A stretch of DNA of 21,883 nucleotides from JAHJRJ01 sp037443685 (GTDB taxonomy: Bacteria > Bacteroidota > Ignavibacteria > UBA10030 > BY39). Where the stretch lies: assembly GCA_037443685.1 (NCBI GenBank), contig JBBINX010000033.1, positions 1 through 21,883 on the forward strand. The letters run 5' to 3'. Positions 16,509 to 21,883 of the stretch are shown one piece after another (positions within the stretch are counted from its first letter, which is position 1; the number at the start of each line of letters is the position of its first letter). Both the position numbers and the translations under genes were made by a program. The notes beneath the pieces were generated by a model. The model saw only the letters and a list, made by a program, of their open reading frames with translations, was not told the origin of the DNA and did not search any database.

Positions 16509-16624
16509 GGCTTAACCTTTCATCTTCTTTGACCTATGCTCTAAGTATTTCCAAATGTTATGCCATAAAGAATTTGTGGTTAAACTTACCAAATCATCAA
16601 TCGTAACTTATTCCTGTGTATTGA

Positions 16625-16630
16625 ATTATA
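16625..16630 (-). promoter_or_regulatory. Possible -10 element in the 211-bp gap before the lipoprotein gene
   Basis: A perfect TATAAT on the minus strand lies about 117 nt before the lipoprotein ATG. No good -35 is seen 16-19 nt upstream. The same gap has an 8-bp AT palindrome (16683-16700, 2-nt centre) just past the pyrC stop but no T-tract after it. The change of function across the gap makes a promoter here reasonable; the evidence is weak. Confidence 0.3.
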
Positions 16631-16719
16631 GACAGTGAGTGAAATGATATCGTCCGCCGAATTGGATTAGCGAATTATTTGATTTATTTAGTTAAATAAA
16701 AATATTTTTCCTAATAGAC

Positions 16720-18000
16720 TTATGAAATAGAAAAAAACTTACCATTTACGATACCGTAGCTTTTACCTTTTAGAAGTCTTCCGTTAAATGGAGAATTTTT
16801 AGATTTTGATTTGAATTTTGAAACATCCACTCGCCATTCTTTTTCAGTATCTATTATAGAAAGGTTTGCTTTTTCTCCCAAAGAAATTTTTATGCTTGGA
16901 AGATTTAAAATTTTTCTTGGATTGATTGCAAATTTTTCGATTAATTGTTTGATAGAAAGAATTTTAGTATGAACAAGTTCTGTGATTGCTAATCCGATTG
17001 CAGTTTCTAACCCAATAATTCCGAAAGGTGCTGCTAAAAATTCAACTTCTTTTTCATCGTAGGAATGTGGTGCGTGGTCGGAAGCAATGACATCAATAGT
17101 CCCGTCCCGTAACCCCTCTTTAATAGCTTCAATATCTCCTTGTGTTCGCAGAGGTGGATTCATTTTTGTGTTTGTATCGAAAGAACGCACAACCTCATCA
17201 TCTATAGTAAAATGATGCGGGGTAACCTCGCAAGTTACTTTTATTCCTTTTTTCTTTGCTTGTCGAATAATATCAGTTGAACCCGCCGTGCTGATATGCG
17301 CAGCGTGATAACGTGTGTTTATGTATCCTGCTATCATCACATCCCGCATAATCATTATTTCTTCAGCAATCGCAGGTATTGGTAGCAATCCAATTGATGT
17401 CGAAACAATTCCCTCATTCATCATCCCGCCTCTTGTTAATGACCGATCCTCCGGATGCTGAACAATAATTTTTCCTACCATATTTGCATACTCCATTGCT
17501 CGTCTCATCACTTCAGAATTTTCTATCGGTGAACCGTCGTCAGAAAAAGCAACGGCACCTGCCTCGGCAAGTTCCATCATCGGCGAAAGTTCTTTTCCCT
17601 CTCTACCTTTTGTAGCTGCGGCAATCGGAAAAACATCTACTAATCCGTGATTGACTTGTACGCTTTTTTCTTTTATATATTTAACAATTGAAGCATCATC
17701 CATCGGTGGATTTGTGTTAGGCATACAACAGACTGCCGTGAATCCGCCATATGCTGCTGATTGCAATCCGGTTTCAATCGTTTCTTTGTGTTCGTAACCT
17801 GGTTCACGCAAATGGACGTGCATGTCCATAAAGCCGGGAGTCACGATCTTACCGTCCAATTCATATTTTGGGGTTGAAGCACTTACACTGATTTTCGTCC
17901 CAATTTTTTCTACAATACCGTCAACTATCAAAATATCTGCAACTAAATCTAAACCATTTTGTGGATCAATTATGTGTCCATTTTTTAAAAGTATTTTCAT
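16720..18000 (-). CDS. pyrC: Dihydroorotase (type I, multifunctional-complex type)
   Basis: 426 aa, normal for bacterial type I dihydroorotase. It cyclises N-carbamoyl-aspartate to dihydroorotate in pyrimidine synthesis, in the cytoplasm. Amidohydrolase ligands are all present: H61 and H63 (DMHVHLREPG), D154 (AFSDDGSPI), H182 (IVQHPED), H235 (AHIST) and D308 (DVIASDHAPH). This argues for a catalytically competent enzyme rather than an inactive PyrC' partner of ATCase. The ATG start lacks a clear SD and sits at the end of a degenerate 7-bp repeat. It lies 106 bp downstream of pyrB, the loosest junction in the operon. Confidence 0.96.
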   Translation of the reverse strand: MKILLKNGHIIDPQNGLDLVADILIVDGIVEKIGTKISVSASTPKYELDGKIVTPGFMDMHVHLREPGYEHKETIETGLQSAAYGGFTAVCCMPNTNPPMDDASIVKYIKEKSVQVNHGLVDVFPIAAATKGREGKELSPMMELAEAGAVAFSDDGSPIENSEVMRRAMEYANMVGKIIVQHPEDRSLTRGGMMNEGIVSTSIGLLPIPAIAEEIMIMRDVMIAGYINTRYHAAHISTAGSTDIIRQAKKKGIKVTCEVTPHHFTIDDEVVRSFDTNTKMNPPLRTQGDIEAIKEGLRDGTIDVIASDHAPHSYDEKEVEFLAAPFGIIGLETAIGLAITELVHTKILSIKQLIEKFAINPRKILNLPSIKISLGEKANLSIIDTEKEWRVDVSKFKSKSKNSPFNGRLLKGKSYGIVNGKFFSIS

Positions 18001-18019
18001 GATTTCTAATTTCTGATTT
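17999..18019 (-). repeat. Degenerate heptanucleotide repeat, three AAATYAG units, ending in the pyrC start codon
   Basis: Minus strand reads AAATCAG, AAATTAG, AAATCAT in direct succession; the last unit runs into the pyrC ATG. The repeat occupies the place where an SD would be expected. Confidence 0.55.
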
Positions 18020-18038
18020 TTTATTTGAGGATCAAATC

Positions 18039-18055
18039 AATTATTGACAATAATT
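18039..18055. repeat. Perfect 17-bp AT-rich palindrome in the pyrB-pyrC gap
   Basis: AATTATTG, one centre base, CAATAATT. It could be an operator-like dyad or the base of a small hairpin in the transcript. No T-run follows, so it is not an intrinsic terminator. Function unknown. Confidence 0.45.
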
Positions 18056-18088
18056 CTATCTTAATCTTTTACTACCAACGAGATACAA

Positions 18089-18109
18089 CCTACTATTTAC
18101 TATTCACTA
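18089..18109 (-). repeat. Degenerate heptanucleotide repeat, three TAGTRAA-like units, starting in the pyrB stop codon
   Basis: Minus strand reads TAGTGAA, TAGTAAA, TAGTAGG in succession. The first TAG is the pyrB stop codon. Together with the units before pyrC it brackets the 106-bp gap. Confidence 0.55.
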
Positions 18110-19033
18110 CTTACCTTCTCCAGTTCCTAATAAATACAGCACCGACATTCTTATAGCAACTCCATTTAAAACCTGCTGAAGAATAAGAGAGTTTGCCCCA
18201 TCGGCAACATCAGCAGAAATTTCAACATCACGATTGATAGGCCCGGGATGCATTATCGTTAACGGTTTCTTAGCCCTATCCAATCGTTCTTTGGTGATTC
18301 CAAAATATTTATGGTATTCTCTCGTCGATGGGAAAAAAGAATGGTCCTGGCGTTCAAGTTGAATGCGCAGAACATTTAATATGTCAGCATCCTGTATAGC
18401 TTCTTCTACGTTATTATACACCCGAACACCTAATCTTTCAATATCTTTGGGTATTAAGGTTTTCGGACCGCAGACCGACACCCTTGCTCCCATAATTTGC
18501 AGACCATAAATATTTGAAAGCGCCACCCTACTATGCGATATATCGCCAATGATACAAACGTGCAATCCCTCCAACTTTCCAAACTTTTCACGTATCGTGT
18601 ATATATCAAGCAGAGCTTGAGTAGGGTGTTCGTGTGTTCCATCACCTGCGTTAATAATGTTTGCATTTACAATTCGACTCAAAAATAACGCAGCGCCGGG
18701 AGATGGATGACGAATCACAACCATATCGATCTTCATGGCTTCGATGTTTCGGGCAGTGTCTTTTAAAGTTTCACCTTTGGCAACACTGCTTCCGGCAACC
18801 ACGAAATTTACTACATCAGCCGATAGTCTCCGCTCTGCAAGCTCGAATGAAATTCGTGTTCGAGTTGAATTCTCGAAAAATAAATTCACGATAGTGTTGC
18901 CCTGTAAAGTGGGAACTTTTTTAATCGGACGCTCTAATACTTCACGAAATGTCGTCGCTGTATCTAAAATCAGATTTATCTCTTCTTTAGAAATTCCTTC
19001 CAAACCTAATAAATGTCTGCTTGAAATCGGCAT
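18107..19033 (-). CDS. pyrB: Aspartate carbamoyltransferase catalytic subunit
   Basis: 308 aa from ATG at 19033, the usual length for bacterial ATCase catalytic chains. It joins carbamoyl phosphate to aspartate, the committed step of pyrimidine synthesis. Motifs: carbamoyl-phosphate loop STRTR (56-60), 80s-loop Lys86 in SVAKGET, HPTQALLDIYTI (136-147), and MHPGPINRD (261-269). The start was chosen over an in-frame ATG 27 bp upstream (19060) because an AGAAGG SD lies 8 nt before 19033 and because the longer form adds nine residues and would overlap pyrR by 23 bp. With this start there are 4 bp between the pyrR stop and pyrB. No pyrI regulatory chain is present, as expected for a PyrR-controlled operon. 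Confidence 0.96.
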   Translation of the reverse strand: MPISSRHLLGLEGISKEEINLILDTATTFREVLERPIKKVPTLQGNTIVNLFFENSTRTRISFELAERRLSADVVNFVVAGSSVAKGETLKDTARNIEAMKIDMVVIRHPSPGAALFLSRIVNANIINAGDGTHEHPTQALLDIYTIREKFGKLEGLHVCIIGDISHSRVALSNIYGLQIMGARVSVCGPKTLIPKDIERLGVRVYNNVEEAIQDADILNVLRIQLERQDHSFFPSTREYHKYFGITKERLDRAKKPLTIMHPGPINRDVEISADVADGANSLILQQVLNGVAIRMSVLYLLGTGEGK

Positions 19034-19037
19034 AATT

Positions 19038-19583
19038 TTAACCTTCTTCCAATTGAACAATTAAAACTGCATCTTCTCCATCCACTTCTTTTAACAGAAC
19101 TTTCACTTGTTCAATTAAAGATGTGGGAACATTTTTCCCAACATAATCCGCTTTAATGGGAAGCTCCCGGTGACCACGATCAATAAGAACTGCCAACTGA
19201 ATCGATGCTGGTCTGCCTAAATCTACCAATTCATCCAGTGCAGCGCGCACCGTTCTTCCTGTAAACAGAACATCATCAAGAAGGACAATTTTTTTTCCGT
19301 TAACGTTAAAGTTTATCTCAGTCCCTTTTAATATGGGTTGGGAGGATAATTCTCGCAAGTCATCTCGGTAAAGTGTTATATCTAGAAATCCAAGCCCGAT
19401 TGGTTTTTTCCCTATATTGTGAATGATCTCGCCAAGCCGTCGTGCAAGATACTCGCCTCTTGTTTTTATTCCAACCAGTGCAAGTGATTCCGTACCTCTA
19501 TTACGTTCAAGAATTTCGTGTGCTAATCGTAGTAAAGTTCTCTGAAGGTCTTTTTCATCAATTATTTTTGATTTAACTTGCAT
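19038..19583 (-). CDS. pyrR: Bifunctional pyr operon regulator / uracil phosphoribosyltransferase PyrR
   Basis: 181 aa, the family length. The PRPP-binding signature is VLLDDVLFTGRT (about 100-111); the N-terminus LQRTLLRLAHEILERN and LALVGIKTRGEYLARRL are typical of PyrR rather than Upp. In Gram-positives PyrR binds UMP and pyr leader RNA and causes attenuation; it also has UPRTase activity. Here it heads pyrR-pyrB-pyrC, which supports the regulatory role. ATG is preceded by AAAGGAG with 9-nt spacing. The leader to its right has structure but no recognisable Gram-positive PyrR binding loop, so the RNA target in this organism is unclear. Confidence 0.95.
   Translation of the reverse strand: MQVKSKIIDEKDLQRTLLRLAHEILERNRGTESLALVGIKTRGEYLARRLGEIIHNIGKKPIGLGFLDITLYRDDLRELSSQPILKGTEINFNVNGKKIVLLDDVLFTGRTVRAALDELVDLGRPASIQLAVLIDRGHRELPIKADYVGKNVPTSLIEQVKVLLKEVDGEDAVLIVQLEEG
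19042..19047 (-). promoter_or_regulatory. Ribosome binding site deciding the pyrB start
   Basis: AGAAGG on the minus strand, 8 nt before ATG 19033 and inside the last codons of pyrR. This placement favours translational coupling of pyrR and pyrB. Confidence 0.65.
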
Positions 19584-19645
19584 ACTTCATTACTCCTTTC
19601 CTATCTCACAGAATAGTTATTAAAGGTTAATGTTGTCTAACTTGA

Positions 19646-19662
19646 GGACGATGTGGGACTTG
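19646..19662. repeat. 17-bp direct repeat of the tRNA-Val 3' end (att-like)
   Basis: GGACGATGTGGGACTTG here is identical to 19827-19843, the acceptor 3' strand, T-stem and part of the T-loop of the tRNA gene. The two copies are 181 bp apart in the same orientation; flanking bases differ. This is the arrangement left by tyrosine-recombinase integration at a tRNA 3' end, but no integrase is in the window. Confidence 0.7.
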
Positions 19663-19723
19663 TTCTAAAGGGACTCCGTAAATAAAAACCTTTTTATTTA
19701 CGGAAAACTTACGATCCCACGTC
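19646..19723. repeat. Imperfect inverted repeat (~78 bp) with a perfect 14-bp core
   Basis: The core 19675-19688 and 19691-19704 is a perfect inverted repeat (TCCGTAAATAAAAA, 2-nt centre). Flanking arms are similar too: GATGTGGGA at the left and TCCCACGTC at the right (about 19715-19723), separated from the core by unpaired stretches. The whole could fold as one long hairpin, in RNA or DNA. Confidence 0.7.
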
Positions 19724-19825
19724 ACGAATCGGATATTCTTGACGGGATGTTCTAACGCATCGTCCTTGTGGGCACTGCTATCATCAATTCAGTGATATTA
19801 CACGTGGACCCACCTACAAATCGAG

Positions 19826-19899
<74 letters not shown>

Positions 19900-20043
19900 T
19901 TCCTTCAACAAACCAACCCACCTTTTACTGCCTTCGGTGGATTCTGTGGGATCCTCACTTTGAGGTTTAATTTATCAGCATTGGAACTGGACTAAGCACC
20001 CAAATGCTAATTAAATTTATACAAAAGTTTTCGCAAAGGCAAA
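19900..20043. other. Non-coding spacer between the CDF gene and tRNA-Val
   Basis: 144 bp with no open frame. It has two small hairpins: CCTCA/TGAGG (3-nt loop, near 19954-19966) and CCACC/GGTGG (13-nt loop, near 19918-19940). A weak promoter candidate exists: TATAAA at 20021-20016 with TTGCCT 15 nt upstream at the end of the CDF gene. Neither is strong. Confidence 0.3.
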
Positions 20044-20922
20044 TCACCTTTTGACCGGTTCAACATGGCAGGTCGCATTAATATCCAATTCTTCTTTTAT
20101 CACTTTCTCGATCCGGTTCGTTATTGAGTGAGCATCTGCGATTTGCGTTTCTGGCGCCACTCGCAAGTGAAATGTAAGTTCTGTGTGATCTCCGTATTTA
20201 TGTACATGAAAGTGATGCAAATCTAAAACGCCTAATTCTAATCCATCAATCACAGTTCTGACCTTCTTCTCAAGATTTGGATCGAGTTTGTCACCAAGAA
20301 GGTGACCTATATTACTATTAATGACTTCGAAAGCTGCTGTTAAAATTAGAAGAGAAACTATTATACCTAATACTCCATCTATCCACCAGATATATTCACT
20401 GAATAAAGCGCCAATTACGATTAATGCTGATGCGATTGCATCGCTGCGATGATGCCAACCATCAGCTTTTAGCGACATCGAATTTACTTTTTTACCAGCC
20501 CAAAAAGAAAACTGAGCGAGTAATTCTTTAACAATAACCGAAGCCGCGAATACATAAATCGCTAACAATTGAAATTTTACTGCACGATAATCTATCAGTC
20601 TCTGAGTGGAATCGACAATAAAGTGTACACCAACAACACCGAGCAATGTTCCTATAATTATCGCAGCAATAGCTTCTGCCCTACCGTGCCCGTATGGATG
20701 GTCATCGTCAGCTGGTTTACCCGACATCCAGAACCCAACTATTACGATTACCGATGTAAAACTGTCCGATAAAGTATGCCACGCATCTGCGATCATCGCT
20801 ACTGAACCAGAAATAATTCCGACCCACAATTTAGCTACAAAAAGAATTGTGTTTAATGTAACAGATATCCAGCCCTCTGAATATCCTAATTGTTTTTTCG
20901 TCATTTTAGAAAATATTGTCAC
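20044..20922 (-). CDS. Cation diffusion facilitator family metal efflux transporter
   Basis: 292 aa, the standard CDF length. Six membrane helices (about 18-38, 40-62, 83-104, 115-135, 162-180, 184-202), then a cytoplasmic C-terminal domain (~210-292). Site A residues by family alignment: H49 and D53 in TM2 (ADAWHTLSD), H157 and D161 in TM5 (ADGWHHRSD). This HD-HD set is seen in Zn-selective transporters (ZnT, CzcD), whereas E. coli YiiP has DD-HD. A D72-x-x-H75-x-x-x-H79 motif (DDDHPYGHG) matches YiiP site B. It exports divalent metal, probably Zn, by proton antiport in the inner membrane. The C-terminal domain has extra histidines (LHHFHVHKYGDH), also metal-binding-like. GTG start with AGAGG 4 nt upstream, 14 bp after uvrC, so they may be cotranscribed. 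Exact metal is not provable from sequence. Confidence 0.93.
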   Translation of the reverse strand: MTIFSKMTKKQLGYSEGWISVTLNTILFVAKLWVGIISGSVAMIADAWHTLSDSFTSVIVIVGFWMSGKPADDDHPYGHGRAEAIAAIIIGTLLGVVGVHFIVDSTQRLIDYRAVKFQLLAIYVFAASVIVKELLAQFSFWAGKKVNSMSLKADGWHHRSDAIASALIVIGALFSEYIWWIDGVLGIIVSLLILTAAFEVINSNIGHLLGDKLDPNLEKKVRTVIDGLELGVLDLHHFHVHKYGDHTELTFHLRVAPETQIADAHSITNRIEKVIKEELDINATCHVEPVKR

Positions 20923-20936
20923 ATCACCTCTGCTGC

Positions 20937-21883
20937 TTATGAATCATAGTATGATTTGATTTTATCAGCTACTTTCTCACCGACAATTTCACTTAATTGA
21001 TCTTGCGTTGCAAATTTGACTCCTTGAACCGACCCGAAAGCTTCTAACAATTCTTTCGACCGCTTTTTGCCTACTCCTTTAATTAAATCTAATTCGGTTT
21101 GGAGAGTTCTTTTACTTCTCAACTTTCTATGATAATCGACTGCGAAACGGTGTGCTTCATCCCTTATCCTTTGCAATAATTTTAAACTGGAAGAGGTTTT
21201 AGGAATCGACTGTGGTTCGCTTAGATTCGGAAAATAGATTTCCTCAAGCCGTTTTGCTAATCCGATAATCTGAAAATTTTTTATTTCGTTAATCATTATC
21301 GTTTTTAAAACTTCTACCGCACTCGAAAGCTGTCCCTTTCCGCCGTCCACTATTATCAAATTTGGCAACGGACTTTTTGTCGCGACCTGCTTCGAGTAAT
21401 GTCTTTGTATTACCTCCCTCATACTCGCAAAATCATCTGGTCCTTCAACATTTTTGATTTTAAACCTTCTATATTCGCTCCTCTTTGGTTTCCCATCTTC
21501 AAACACAACCAAAGAAGCGGCAGCATCCGAACCTTGAATATTGGAAATATCAAAACATTCAATCTTTCGAGGCAAGACCGATAGATGTAAATCTTTTTGC
21601 AGTAATTCCAAAACTTTTGGTAGTTTCTCACTGCGCTTGAGTTTTTGAATTTTCAAATCATCGAGTAAGTATTTAGCATTGCTTTTGCACATCCCCATCA
21701 ATTTCGCTCTGTCCCCGATTTTAGGAGCTATCACTGAAACTTTTTCTCCTCGTTTACTCGTAAACCATTTTTGAATTTGAACGCTATCGGGTATCTCGAC
21801 AGGAAGATAAATTTCTTTTGGTATATAATCCGCTTCAAGATAGAAACGCCGCACAAATTGCGATACTATTTCCCGCTCATCCA
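20937..21883 (-). CDS. uvrC: Excinuclease ABC subunit C (partial, C-terminal half)
   Basis: The frame is open through the right edge; reading past the internal GTG at 21854 gives DEREIVSQFVRRFYLEADYIPKEI, typical of the middle of UvrC. So the gene starts outside the window and this is roughly its last 315 residues of about 600. Present are the RNase H-like endonuclease domain that makes the 5' incision (IECFDISNIQGSDAAASLVVF, VEGPDDFASMREVIQRHY, IIVDGGKGQLSSA, RIRDEAHRFAVDYHR with its His) and two C-terminal helix-hairpin-helix motifs (LIKGVGKKRSKELLEAFGS and VGEKVADKIKSYY). Missing are the GIY-YIG domain and the UVR motif that binds UvrB. Catalytic Asp and His residues look intact. It acts in nucleotide excision repair. 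Confidence 0.96.
   Translation of the reverse strand, partial: DEREIVSQFVRRFYLEADYIPKEIYLPVEIPDSVQIQKWFTSKRGEKVSVIAPKIGDRAKLMGMCKSNAKYLLDDLKIQKLKRSEKLPKVLELLQKDLHLSVLPRKIECFDISNIQGSDAAASLVVFEDGKPKRSEYRRFKIKNVEGPDDFASMREVIQRHYSKQVATKSPLPNLIIVDGGKGQLSSAVEVLKTIMINEIKNFQIIGLAKRLEEIYFPNLSEPQSIPKTSSSLKLLQRIRDEAHRFAVDYHRKLRSKRTLQTELDLIKGVGKKRSKELLEAFGSVQGVKFATQDQLSEIVGEKVADKIKSYYDS

Larger units (their letters stand above)
19646..19765 (-). other. tRNA-ended 120-bp element (possible tRNA-Val remnant or tRNA-mimic RNA)
   Basis: On the minus strand the segment begins GGACGATG and GTTAGA, like the acceptor 5' strand and D-arm end of the neighbouring tRNA-Val. It ends with 17 bases identical to that tRNA's 3' end. 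The middle is unlike a tRNA: it lacks an anticodon arm and holds the AT-rich hairpin. Options are a decayed duplicate tRNA, a fragment left by an element that used the tRNA as its attachment site, or a functional structured RNA. Confidence 0.4.
19584..19825 (-). promoter_or_regulatory. Structured leader/intergenic region between tRNA-Val and pyrR
   Basis: 242 bp without a coding frame. Reading the transcript sense from the tRNA: first a stem region with GTGGG/CCCAC (19809-19813 with 19768-19772) and CACTG/CAGTG (19790-19794 with 19773-19777). Then a 9-bp closing pair AGGACGATG (19766-19758) with CATCGTCCT (19653-19645), and a 14-bp AT hairpin inside. GACGTGGGAT (about 19723-19714) can pair either with upstream ATCCCGTC or with downstream TCCCACATCGTC, so alternative folds exist, as in attenuators. 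No U-tract follows the hairpins, and no clear promoter is seen, so readthrough from the tRNA or upstream is possible. A regulatory role is inferred. Confidence 0.45.

Noticed and set aside
16683..16700. AT palindrome after pyrC as an intrinsic terminator.
   Set aside because: The stem is only A/T and no T-run follows on the minus strand.
19645..19766. A classical Gram-positive PyrR attenuator (binding loop, antiterminator, terminator).
   Set aside because: No binding-loop consensus and no U-tract were found; only generic alternative pairing can be supported.

Overview
The window looks like a chromosomal segment of a Gram-negative, rod-type FCB-group bacterium, most likely Ignavibacteria/Chlorobi-like Bacteroidota. 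The signs are two proteins ending in type IX secretion (T9SS) sorting domains (N[YF]PNPFN start, GxY.[FY].. near the end), a DUF4783 protein, a lipoprotein, moderate-to-low GC and a PyrR-type pyr operon. The lineage is inferred, not proven. Every convincing gene is on the minus strand, so transcription runs from the right edge to the left.

Right to left. (1) The C-terminal half of UvrC (cut by the right edge), followed after 14 bp by a cation diffusion facilitator. (2) A 460-bp non-coding stretch with a tRNA-Val(CAC) gene and a structured region leading into pyrR. The last 17 bases of the tRNA gene are repeated about 180 bp downstream, and a 120-bp tRNA-ended element and a long imperfect hairpin lie in the same place. 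(3) A pyrimidine operon pyrR-pyrB-pyrC, with a 106-bp pyrB/pyrC gap edged on both sides by degenerate 7-bp tandem repeats. (4) A probable envelope operon: FnIII lipoprotein, DUF4783 exported protein, a very large (1292 aa) NtrY-like sensor kinase, and a PgeF/YfiH family protein whose start overlaps the kinase stop by 4 bp. (5) A sigma70-like promoter and three consecutive very large secreted proteins: an FG-GAP/PQQ-like propeller protein, an Asp-box (sialidase-like) protein, and a Thr/Ser/Asn-rich double beta-helix protein that runs off the left edge.

Functionally the window combines housekeeping (pyrimidine synthesis and its PRPP/UMP sensor, nucleotide excision repair, metal efflux, tRNA) with a cell-surface block. 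The first 4.24 kb holds one uninterrupted minus-strand reading frame with no stop before the window edge.

The most unusual places are the tRNA-pyrR interval (attachment-site-like duplication, a T-stem mismatch in the tRNA, and mutually exclusive RNA pairings), the PgeF protein with Gln in place of the expected ligand His, and the enlarged kinase with three extracytoplasmic segments. I saw no CRISPR array, complete mobile element, transposase or rRNA.
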